From contig JBBHKE010003518.1 in the NCBI GenBank assembly GCA_037447655.1, forward strand, positions 1 through 56,513: a DNA stretch of 56,513 nucleotides. The letters are read 5' to 3'. Below, piece after piece: positions 48,135 to 56,513 of this stretch. The notes beneath the pieces are model-generated. The model was given only the letters and a program-made list of their open reading frames with translations, was not told the origin of the DNA and ran no database searches. Both the position numbers and the translations under genes were made by a program. Positions within the stretch are counted from its first letter, which is position 1; each line of letters begins with the position of its first letter. Origin of the DNA: Zygnema cylindricum. Taxonomy: Eukaryota > Streptophyta > Zygnematophyceae > Zygnematales > Zygnemataceae.

Positions 48135-48535
48135 AGATCTTGGGTTAACGTTAAAGAAACCTTTAAATGGGCGGTGTGTGTGTTTTCCTCGCGTTGTCCG
48201 TCTACAGTAAGGATGGAGTTCGACTGTACTACGAAAGCGTATGAATGAAACCTAGACGGCGAACAAGAAACGACCACGACAGCGACCTTGGCCACAACCA
48301 CCACACCAACACCGACTAGGTCGCTTTAAAATTAGGCGCGGTTCTTGAAAAGTGGCTCTAAGCTTAAATTAGGAGTATACAAAACGCAAGACTATGGAAA
48401 AGGTGTAGGTGTTCATTGTCTGTAATGGGGATGAAAACAGGCATGAAAAAAAGGCATGAAAAACGAGGCATGATAAACTAGACAGGGTGTAACAGGGTTA
48501 CAGAGTTGGGTACTTAGTAGTTAGCAACTAGGTTG
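48135..48535. other. Intergenic, no recognised content
   Basis: CCACCACACCAACACCGAC-type low complexity at 48290-48320 and GGCATGAAAA repeats at 48440-48475. No gene. Confidence 0.35.
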
Positions 48536-48539
48536 CTAT

Positions 48540-48690
48540 GGTTCCGATGTCAGAGCAGCACCGCTGCGATTCCAGACCAGCGCAACATAGCAGTATAGCA
48601 GCTTAGCAGCATAGCTACTTAGTGGCGTAGCAGCATAACAGCGCAGCAGAGCAACGCAGCTTAGCAGTATAGCAACGCCGCGGAATGTAG
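48540..48690. repeat. GCAGCATA-type degenerate repeat
   Basis: Irregular repeats of AGCAGCATAGC/AGCGCAGCA (e.g. TAGCAGCTTAGCAGCATAGC at 48596-48615). The same vocabulary occurs just 3' of the E1 Pol stop (3530-3660), so this may be a stranded piece of a family C element. Confidence 0.55.
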
Positions 48691-50260
48691 ATAGAACGGT
48701 ATTGTTCTAGAAGATATTTTGGGGATTTGTCTCGGTTGACCGTGAAGGTCCACGTGTACAGTTGTACAGTACTAGGTTGACTAACAGCTAGCTAGTTTAA
48801 ATAGTCAAGTAGGCTTAGTGGATAGGACACTCTTCGAATAGACCTACGCAGCGAGCGCAACCTTGTACTCTCTTCCAAGTAATAAAGCGCAACTTTGTCT
48901 GTCAGTGCTGTGTGCTCCTACTGTTGCTACGAGAAGATCCTTGGTGTTTTCCGCTGTGCATTGTGGCTTGCTGCGGCGCGCTATTTTCCCTTTTACACAG
49001 GGTATAAGCCCGTGTAATGGGCGTTCATTCAAAGTGGCGTTCTATCACACGAAAAGTGGGGTAGTATATAAAAATTAGAGCCTAACCGTACTAGGCCGAA
49101 CCATTTATTTTGTTTCTATGAGCGAACAACATTATAGAGAATCTTGCCAAAATTTTCCAAAGGTCTGGGAGGTGATAATGACCACTAGATTAAGCAATCG
49201 CTTCGAAATCTTATGTAAATGGTGATGTAGATCGTCAAGGTTCATCACCATTTACAAAATAAATTGAGCAACGACACTTTGGATAGTGAATATACAAGTC
49301 AAGGCGGAGACTAACGAAAATCGAAAAAGTTTGCAGAAGACACATTTATTCAAAAATCCTAAACAGAATTAGAAAGGTAATCTCGTAACGAACTTTCGTC
49401 ACGCTATTTTTGTTAGAGTCCACTCGTCACACTATTTCTAGCAGCGTTCATTTGTCACGCGAAAAACCAGAAAAGTCAAAAACCTTAAAAAAATTGAGTT
49501 GGTATCTGACAAGGCGTCTGCAAAGAGTACATAAATTATATCGTACGATGCCCTTGTCCAAATTTATATGGTACGCAAATGAAGATTTCAAGTTGAAGTT
49601 GGTTTGTGAGAAAATATTTGACGATTTTCAATATACGATCTTTTTTTACGTGGTACCATTCAATTTTGAGCACTTGGATTACAGACTTTCGCGATACAAC
49701 ATCGTTCAAAATGTAGCATCCTATAATGTTTGACGTACAATTAAACAAGTTGTTCATGGAACGCCACCCTTATTAGGAAAAGTTTTCTTTTATGTGGGAA
49801 AAGCATTTCATGTAAAAATATACTTCGACTTTTGTCGGACGTTCTTCTTTCATTTTGTCTTTATCTTGCTTCCGCATTTGGTGTACATTTTGCATTATTT
49901 CCATATACTAGTAAATAAACGTCCGTTACACATGCATGGACCGCATCGTGTTTTAACATGCATGTTACACGCGCATGGACGGTGTCTTGTTTATCAAAAC
50001 GTCTAAGTAGTATTGTATTATTCAAGTTGTCCGTACAGATTTTTGTAGACGCGACCCAAATCAACACAACGATTGACAAAAAATCGAGCAAAGAATTTAC
50101 GACACGTAATCGTACTTAAGGACGGCAAGCTTCTGAACTGCTAGCATCATATAATCGGACAGCCACAAACGAAAGATTGACGGCTGACGACTCTTTACTA
50201 CTTGTGGCGACTTTCATCTTTATTCATTGACAAGATCGAGCAGCCAAGTTCTGACGGTCA
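48691..50260. other. Intergenic, one clear hairpin
   Basis: 49214-49256 is a perfect 14-bp stem (TGTAAATGGTGATG) with a 15-nt loop. An A box-like GGCTTAGTGGATAGGACAC lies at 48814-48832 without the rest of a tRNA. ACACATGCATGGACCG / ACACGCGCATGGACGG is repeated at about 49929 and 49968. Frames here were not recognised. Confidence 0.4.
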
Positions 50261-50290
50261 AGAATGATTGCCGAGGGAGTACTTTGAAAG

Positions 50291-50426
50291 TTACCCGTTT
50301 GCTGATGGTAGTAGAGAGACAAAGCTACCCGTTTGCCGACGTAGGATGAGGGACAACGCTACCCGTTTGTTGACGTGGGCCGAGGGGCAACGTTACCCGT
50401 TTGTTGACGTTGGCCGAGGGACACAC
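50291..50426. repeat. 34-bp tandem repeat, 4 units
   Basis: (T/C)TACCCGTTTG starts at 50291, 50325, 50359 and 50393, an exact 34-bp period. Units carry TTGACGTGGGCCGAGGGACAA. Because 34 is not a multiple of 3, the frame across it is unlikely to be coding. Confidence 0.85.
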
Positions 50427-50984
50427 CGTTTACGAGTGCAGACGGACTGAAAGTGGGCCTATTTAAAGGTTTTCAAACGGAAGACCAAAGTTCTATAATT
50501 TATATACAGATGCACGATTCATCTATTACGAAGCGCATATCGGTAGATACAAGACAGTAGGGGCACCGTAATTCACATGGGTACAGAGGGTACAGTACAG
50601 TTACACTTAATAAAATAGAAATTTGACGACGGTAAATTTTTGAACAAAGCGAAATTGACGAACATCCTATACAGGTGTGTATTCGATATAGTTATTAAAG
50701 GTGAGGTTCCACTAGGGGGGAAACGCCATTGTTTACTTAAAGCCGTACTGTTTTGTACTGTGCCGTACAAAAAAAAAATGTCGAAAAAAACAAGGCTATT
50801 GATTGACATGTTTGATTCTCTACGCTTATAGGCGTAAACTTGGACCATCTGATGCAGAATCGGATACGCCATCGGTCGAACGTTTCACTTTGCAACAATT
50901 GATATGGAGTAGGTCAGTTTTAGAAGCCTAAACGAATAACATTTTGTCGCGCGTAAAAAATGAAAATATATTCGATAAATGCGA
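50427..50984. other. Intergenic, no recognised content
   Basis: Frames on both strands (50573-50872) are short and without signatures. Confidence 0.3.
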
Positions 50985-51115
50985 GATCAAGTGGCTACAC
51001 GTCGTGTAGGCCATGTGCCTTACGCTAGGATGGACGCGAGGCCACTGGAAGCAGTGAGAAAATCTTTGACGAAGGATATTCTTTCAAGCTCTTCTTGCCA
51101 TCCACTAAACATTTT
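50985..51115 (+). mobile_element. SINE-like repeat copy (diverged)
   Basis: GGCCATGTGCCTTACGCTAGGATGG, then GAAAATCTTTGACGAAGGATATTCTTTCAAGCTCTTCTTGCCATCCACTAA, aligns with the 3' half of 44470-44620. Box B is degraded. Confidence 0.35.
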
Positions 51116-51389
51116 GACATTTTTATACGTTTTAATAAATCTTAAGTTTCATCTCCCCGTACAGATTTTATCGAATGTCTCGTACGAGTCACTTTTTATC
51201 TCGGCTAGTTACAAATACGTGGTCACACTTTGCTGTTACAGATTCTATATAGATTCGCACAATCGTAATATTTTCTTATGTGGAGCCAACCAACATGTGC
51301 CACCCAGAAAAAAAGTCGGTTACTGACTTGATACAATGGAACTAATGCTTTTGTAAACGTATTACACCGCCCAATGGAACCACGGTATA

Positions 51390-52339
51390 AGGGTACGTCC
51401 CCATGTAATCGGTACTTTGATAAATTATTTTGGAATGTAGTAAAGATTCCCCGTACTACTTTGAAGAGTGTCGTATGTGCGAAAATGAAAATCAAAACTT
51501 TGAAATGTGATTGTTGTAGACGTAGGTACAACTTGTGACGATTGAAGCGGACTACCAAACATCTGACGATTAGTGTCTCCAACAAAAACAATGACAATTG
51601 TAGGTATCTATATTTTTGTGAAATTGTAGATGTTTAGGGTTTGGTGACATTGTGACGTCATGCTCAATTGTGACAACATTGACGTCACTGATTCAATAAC
51701 TATTTGCCATGGTTTCTCGATTTCGTTTTTTCTATTTTTTTCAGTCGACTTGGCATTAAAAAAAAACCTAAAAATTGTCAAAAATAATATTTTTTAAAAA
51801 TCTTTCATTTTATACCAAAATTGTCGTGTCTCATTATAAAAAGTGTGAGATTATAGCGATGGTGTGAGAGGGAAAGGGGAGAGGCGACGACGACGCAAAA
51901 TTTTGCAAAGGACCCCATTAATGAAAGTGGAGGTCCGAGACCCCTGCAAACTTTTTTCCGTACATGCGCGTGACGGGCACGGAGAAAAATAGCGATGACT
52001 CTCCCTTGTCCTGAAAATTCCCACTCTTGTGGCGCGTGTGTGGGTCGTTTTTCATTTGCTGTTTGGGCGGTACTTGAACTAAAATCACCCCCTCGAGGTG
52101 ATTTTGGATGAAGTTTTTTTTGGGGCTGGATTCTCTTGCCTGGGGGTCGAAAAGGAAAAAACACCGAAATGCGTTCACATGACGACAAACATGCCGTACA
52201 TCCAAAGTATGAGATGACGCTCACTCTACTTTGGTAAAAATGATTTTTTCGTACGTCTAAAGTTTCTGTCAAAGTTCCCTAAATTTTAGGGCAAAAAGCC
52301 AAAGAATAGTAGATACTTTTATACATGGGGACGTACCCT
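51390..52339. mobile_element. 950-bp element with perfect 18-bp TIRs
   Basis: AGGGTACGTCCCCATGTA at 51390-51407 and its exact complement at 52322-52339. Inside are GTGACGTCATGC (about 51652) and AACATTGACGTCACTG (about 51686), each with a TGACGTCA-type core, and a short hairpin AAAATCACC..GGTGATTTT (52081-52105). Minus frame 52272-51805 (155 codons) has no recognised domain. No target duplication is evident. Confidence 0.6.
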
Positions 52340-52384
52340 AAGTGTGCTCTACGAGTGCAATAGCCAGCTACGGCCGTGTAAATT

Positions 52385-52560
52385 GCTACACGTGGAAGTT
52401 ATATGGAGACAAGTAGAAAAAGTCGTCACGCGTTGCAAAAGCCATGTACCTTCGTAAGAAATGGACGCGAGCAATGAAATTTCTTATGCTAGTTAGGAGT
52501 GGGAGAGACCATGTGCCTTTCAAAATCGAATCCACCGATTTCCTCAAGAAGATCTTCGGT
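52385..52560 (+). mobile_element. SINE-like repeat copy (diverged)
   Basis: Shares GCTACACGTGG, GAGAGACCATGTGCCTTTC and box B-like AATCGAATCCACCGA with the other copies. Boundaries uncertain. Confidence 0.3.
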
Positions 52561-52851
52561 GGAAGATTATCTGTCAGCGTCCCTTTGACTTTCTTAAAGC
52601 GGTTTCAAAAAGCCTTCGCGGAAAGACCCTTCAGAAAAGATCGCATTTGCGTGGAGGGGGAGATTTCGATTGCACAATGACGAAGGACGCATAATTTATA
52701 CAGTTGCTAGGTACGTAAGTACGAATGTTTAATTCATATTAAACAGTTGACAGTTGTTTGACTGGTAAGAAAAAAGAGCTCGAAGAATCTGGTGAGAGAT
52801 CGAGAGACAAAAAAAACATTAGAAGCCGTCGGGAAAAGTTACAAAATTAGT

Positions 52852-52982
52852 GACGTCGACAGTGTCATAAATATGCATGACGTCGACAATGTCACAAAAA
52901 ACCAAACGTCTACAACATCACAAGAAAAAGGACGTCTACAATGTCACAAGAAAAATGACGTCTACAATGTCACATTGAGTCT
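52852..52982. repeat. 26-bp tandem repeat with GACGTC cores, 5 units
   Basis: (G/A)ACGTC starts at 52852, 52879, 52905, 52931 and 52957 (spacings 27, 26, 26, 26). Unit GACGTCTACAATGTCACAAG plus A-rich tail. Each unit carries ACGTC and TGTCA, so the array is dense in bZIP-like half sites. Confidence 0.85.
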
Positions 52983-53049
52983 ACAAAAAACCAGACTTTC
53001 GGAGGTGTAATACTGTAGTGCCTTCGCCGATGTCAGCGGCGTACGACAC

Positions 53050-53632
53050 CTTCTACAAGCTTCGGCCATGGCTTCTTGCTAGAGTTTTTCGCCGTTTTCT
53101 TCGTGTATCCGGCGCCAAATTTGGCTTGCAAGTACTCTAACGAAATGTATTTTCAAATTCTTTCTATCAACGGTAAAACCAACTCCATTCGTTATCTCGT
53201 TTTTCCATAATCGACTCTGCTAGTTTCAACCAATTTCTTTTTTCTTTTCGTGGCAATCTCATCCCACCTTTGCCGCTCAATTTGGCGCTCTTTTACTTCG
53301 CCATTAAGATTTCTGCATTTCCTGCCATCCTCCGTTTAATCAGCTCGTGCTTTTTCGCCAACAACTTTCTACAAGTTTCGGCCATGGCTTTCCACTAAGG
53401 ATTTCTGTCATTCTTTTCGTGTTTTTCGTGTATCCGCTACCAAATTAGGCGCGCAGTTACACAAAAAAATATATATATATTTTCATAACCCTTTATAATA
53501 GACGACAAATCAGATCCACCAGTTCCACCGTTCTTCAAGAATTGACTCTACCTCTTTCGAATGATTTTATTTTTTCCTTCTGTGGCGATCGCCTACCATC
53601 TTTGCCGCCCAATTTCGCGTCATATTAGTCGG
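53050..53632. repeat. Direct duplication of ~270 bp, two diverged copies
   Basis: 53050-53300 and 53365-53632 share, in order, CTACAAGcTTCGGCCATGGCTT, TTTTCGTGTATCCG, CCAAATT-GGC, CCAACTCCATTCG-like, GACTCT, and CATCTTTGCCGC-CAATTT. No coding frame is conserved between them. Confidence 0.55.
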
Positions 53633-54091
53633 CCAATGGGATTTTGAACTTACTACACCCAGGGAAGAGGACTTGAGGACCTGGTTTGAAAATTCTGTTG
53701 TCGTTCGTGGATGCCCGGACCCTTTCGGGTGAGTGACACTTGTACACCTTAGTAGCCGTGCTCAACCGTCCACACCGCGGGTGGTACACGAAATTCGGTG
53801 AACGTTCCGCCCTGTAGTAGGTTAGGGTAGCAGCAAATCACCCAGTAGAGACTGGTTGGCGAAGGAAACAAAACAAAATACCACCGCAAAAAAAAAAAAG
53901 ACAAACCTAAACATATAGCGAGAAGCGGGTACTTTTCACTGGTGTGGGGCTTCAATTCACGGTTTTGGGTTCTCCATTTTACTTGCTCCCCTTTTTGTCA
54001 TAAGAGGTTCGACGAGACCATTGTGGGCCCCACTTAATTGCGGACCTTCGACAAGTTACTCTTCAGTTCTTATGGCATGTCATAAACAAAG
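53633..54091. other. Intergenic, no recognised content
   Basis: Moderately GC-richer than its surroundings; frames are short and unrecognised. Confidence 0.3.
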
Positions 54092-54773
54092 TGTAGAAAT
54101 TAATGGTCTTTTTTAAGTATTTTCTAGGTCTGAATAGAAATAAGAAAGAAGCCGAGGCAGTCTACCTCTAACTTCTCTCTCCAACTCTCAAACTTGTGGC
54201 AGTCATTGAGAATTGGAGAGGAAGCTAGAGCCATGGCTACCTAGGCTATCCAGAGGTTTACGGGAAAATATATATTAGTTAGAGGTTTATTTACTAAAAG
54301 ATATGTGCTGGCCACAGGATTTGATCCTGGTACCTACCGGCCGGCAGACAGCCGGTAGCTGTTAGCCTTAGCCGTTAAAACTAGAAGTAGTGTTATGTAG
54401 TATATGGTTTCATTATTATCTAAACATTTATACGTAGGATAGTTCATTTAACTGTAACTGTTTACGAGAGACATATATCTAGTAAAAGTAAAAGTACGGA
54501 TTCTGGTACGGATAAGAAACCAACACCGCGCATTTATTTCTTTAGTGAAACGAATACCGCGCATGTATTTATCACGGCTACGATTAAATGTGAATTTAAT
54601 CGGACGGCCAAAATTAACGTCGAGATCGCGGAAGAGGATTTCGGCGGTTTGTGGTCATCGCCACATCGGATGACACGTGGCGGAATGACATTGGATCGCG
54701 GCATCTCCGAGGATTAAGGGAGCGAATTCAGACAAACCAGGTGTCGACATTTAGGCCATGTCGTACAATGTCC
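54092..54773 (+). mobile_element. Truncated copia LTR (5' part), head-to-head with the next
   Basis: Starts TGTAGAAATTAATGG and follows the LTR family through TATTTTCTAGGTCTGAATAG, GGATTTGATCCTGG, CCGCGCATTTATTTC and ACACGTGGCGG. It is cut at about 54773 where the minus-strand LTR begins. Its 3' part presumably lies beyond the element, outside the window. Confidence 0.75.
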
Positions 54774-55830
54774 TGAAACTCTGAGACCTCCATAAGTCCT
54801 CAGAGTAGACAGCTTCCAAGAAGCCTCTAGGATAACCGTGACCCCTTTGTGTTTCAAAAAATATAATTGCCACCCTCGCACAAAATAACTCTGACCAACT
54901 TCTTCCTTGTGAAGGCAAGACTCCCCTGAGTCGATAGCAAAAAGAATCTCTGAATTTGCTCCCTTGAGCAGTAAGTTATGGAGGGTCAAAGTTGACCTTT
55001 TGTACAGAAGCTCTTTGGGAGAGAGGGTCCTATCTCCTAATTTTTCTAAGTCCTATCTCTCTCACAGACTCTATCTACTAATGTACAGAGCCAATCAGAA
55101 TGCAGCTCTGTACACAAAAGTACAATTGCCGGTGTACTTTCTGTACGAACATCGTACGATATGGCCTAAATGTCGACACATGTCATATCCGAATTTGGTG
55201 CCATAATCTTCGGAAATACCACGATCCAATGTAATTTCGCCACGTGTCATCCGATGTGGCGATGGCCACAAGCCGCCAAAATCTTCTTCCGCGATCTCGG
55301 CGTTGATTCCAGCCGTCTGATTAACTTCGATTTTAATCGTAGCTGTAATAAATACATGCGCGGTATTCGTTTCACTAAAGAAATAAATGCGCGGTATTGA
55401 CTTCTTGTCCGTACCGTCATCCGTACTTATACATTACCGGATCTATGTATCCCGTAAACAATTCTAGTTAAATGATTTATCCTACGTATTCATGTTTAAA
55501 TATATATCAAACCATATACTACGTAACATTAGTTCTAAACTTAACGGCTAAGGCTACCGGCTAACTGCTGTCTGCCGGCCGGTAGGTACCAGGATCAAAT
55601 CCTGTGGCCGGCACATACCTTTTAGTAAATAAACCACTAACTATTATATATTTTCCAGTATACCTCTAGATAGCCTAGGTAGCCATGGCTCTAGCTCCCT
55701 CTCCAATTTCTCAGTGACTGCGACAAGTTTGAGAGTTGGAGAGAGAAGTTAGAGGTAGACTGCCTTGGCTTCTTTCTATATTTCTATTTAGACCTCGAAA
55801 ATACTTTAAATGGACCATTTATTTTATACA
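54774..55830 (-). mobile_element. 3' LTR of copia element E3
   Basis: On the minus strand it starts TGTATAAAATAAATGG directly after the purine tract AAATAAGGGGAG (55831-55842) and ends CAGAGTTTCA at 54774; 1057 bp. About 680 bp of it are an inverted copy of 54092-54773. It contains TAGGACTTAG and ACTCAGGGGAGTC blocks like the plus-strand LTRs. Confidence 0.85.
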
Positions 55831-55843
55831 CTCCCCTTATTTT

Positions 55844-56513
55844 CTACTCAATCTTTAATTTCAGACCACACTTCTCCCTGCTGAAAATTATCTTAGGGGA
55901 AGGCACACGTTTGGTCATCATATCTGCTACCATCTCACTGTCTAGTCTGTACTCTAAACTGATTATTTTGTTTTCTACTTTCTCTCTAACAAAGCTGAGT
56001 CTGATGTCCATGTGTTTGGCTTTAAAATGATGTTTAGGATTGGCAGAAATAGCGATTGCTGCCTGATTATCACAAAATGTTTTCTGCACACCACTCTTAA
56101 GGTGACCAAGCTCACCAAGCAAAGACTTGACCCACATCAATTCTTTTACAGCATAGCAAGAGGCCATATACTAAGCCTCTATGGTGGACTGAGCAATAAC
56201 TTTTTGTTGTTTTCTACTCCAACAGCAAGCCCCGTCACCCACATATAATACATATCCAGAAGTGCATCTCCTCATCGGAGCATCACCATAACTAGCATCA
56301 CTCCAAGTAGTGATGTCAGTATTCTCCCCACCCAAATGCAACCATAGATCCCTAGTCCCTATCAAATATCTGAAGACTCTCTTAGCTACCTCCCAATCCC
56401 TCTTAGTGGGAGCATTTAGACTTCTACTCAGCACTCCTACAGCTGTAGCTAAATCCGGCCGGGTACAATTCATAAAAAAGATTAGACTTCCCACTACTTG
56501 CCTGTAAGGAATA
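55844..56513 (-). pseudogene. Copia Pol C-terminus, RNase H (E3), runs off the window
   Basis: Minus-strand reading: RQVVGSLIFFMNCTRPDLATAV, WSDASYGDAPMRRCTS, then a TAG (56171-56173) at the conserved second Glu of STIEA-x-Y, then CDNQAAIA, HMDIRLSFVREKV and MVADMMTKRVPSPK, ending GLKLKIE at a normal stop (55844-55846). Apart from that stop the frame is open, so E3 looks the youngest of the three copia copies. Same family as E2. Confidence 0.9.

Noticed and set aside
48805-48850. Possible tRNA gene (GGCTTAGTGGATAGGACAC)
   Set aside because: Only an A box-like stretch; no matching acceptor stem, anticodon stem or box B within 80 nt.
51805-52272. 155-codon minus frame inside the 51390-52339 element
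   Set aside because: No transposase or other domain recognised; probably chance in GC-richer sequence.
54310-54340. GGATTTGATCCTGG resembling the start of bacterial 16S rRNA, or a tRNA T-arm on the other strand
   Set aside because: The motif recurs at the same place in every LTR of the family (985, 11494, 54317, 55600) and nothing around it is rRNA or a complete tRNA cloverleaf.

Overview
This is nuclear DNA from a plastid-bearing eukaryote. The few real genes are spliced at GT/AG introns. The histone H2B and H4 proteins look plant/algal (H4 with Val60 and Arg77). One gene is a site-2 (RseP-like) metalloprotease of the plastid type. My best guess is an alga of the red/green lineage, perhaps a red alga; that is inference from protein features only. 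Genes occupy about 7% of the window and the rest is AT-rich repeat DNA.

Layout. 200-15500 is a retrotransposon graveyard. A solo LTR with a perfect AATCC duplication landed in a SINE-like repeat and was later broken by a second solo LTR and by a decayed minus-strand copia element. A second decayed copia element (plus strand, 9.8-14.05 kb) is split by its own solo LTR with a perfect ACCTA duplication. 15.5-22.9 kb holds segmental duplication, TA-flanked MITEs, a retroelement C-terminal remnant and a 10-N assembly gap. 22.99-24.01 kb is a first histone H4 gene (minus). 24.7-31.6 kb is MITEs, microsatellites and a 16-bp minisatellite. 32.0-33.5 kb is an F-box/LRR-like gene (minus). 34.9-37.65 kb is a divergent H2B/H4 pair with a small Harbinger-like MITE in the shared upstream region. 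39.8-41.0 kb is the last exon of the protease gene (minus). 43-54 kb is gene-poor, with two hAT-like MITE families, large inverted-repeat elements, SINE-like copies and tandem repeats. 54.1-56.5 kb is a pair of head-to-head LTRs and the 3' end of a third copia element (minus) that runs off the window.

The clearest unusual signals are the reconstructable nesting order of the mobile elements; several small TIR families whose target duplications can be read directly (8-bp, TA and TAA); a filled/empty site pair inside a segmental duplication; a strong excess of GTAC in noncoding DNA; and two H4 genes with identical proteins, identically placed introns and patchy nucleotide identity that suggests gene conversion. 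I found no CRISPR array, rRNA gene, convincing tRNA gene or coherent novel multi-gene system.
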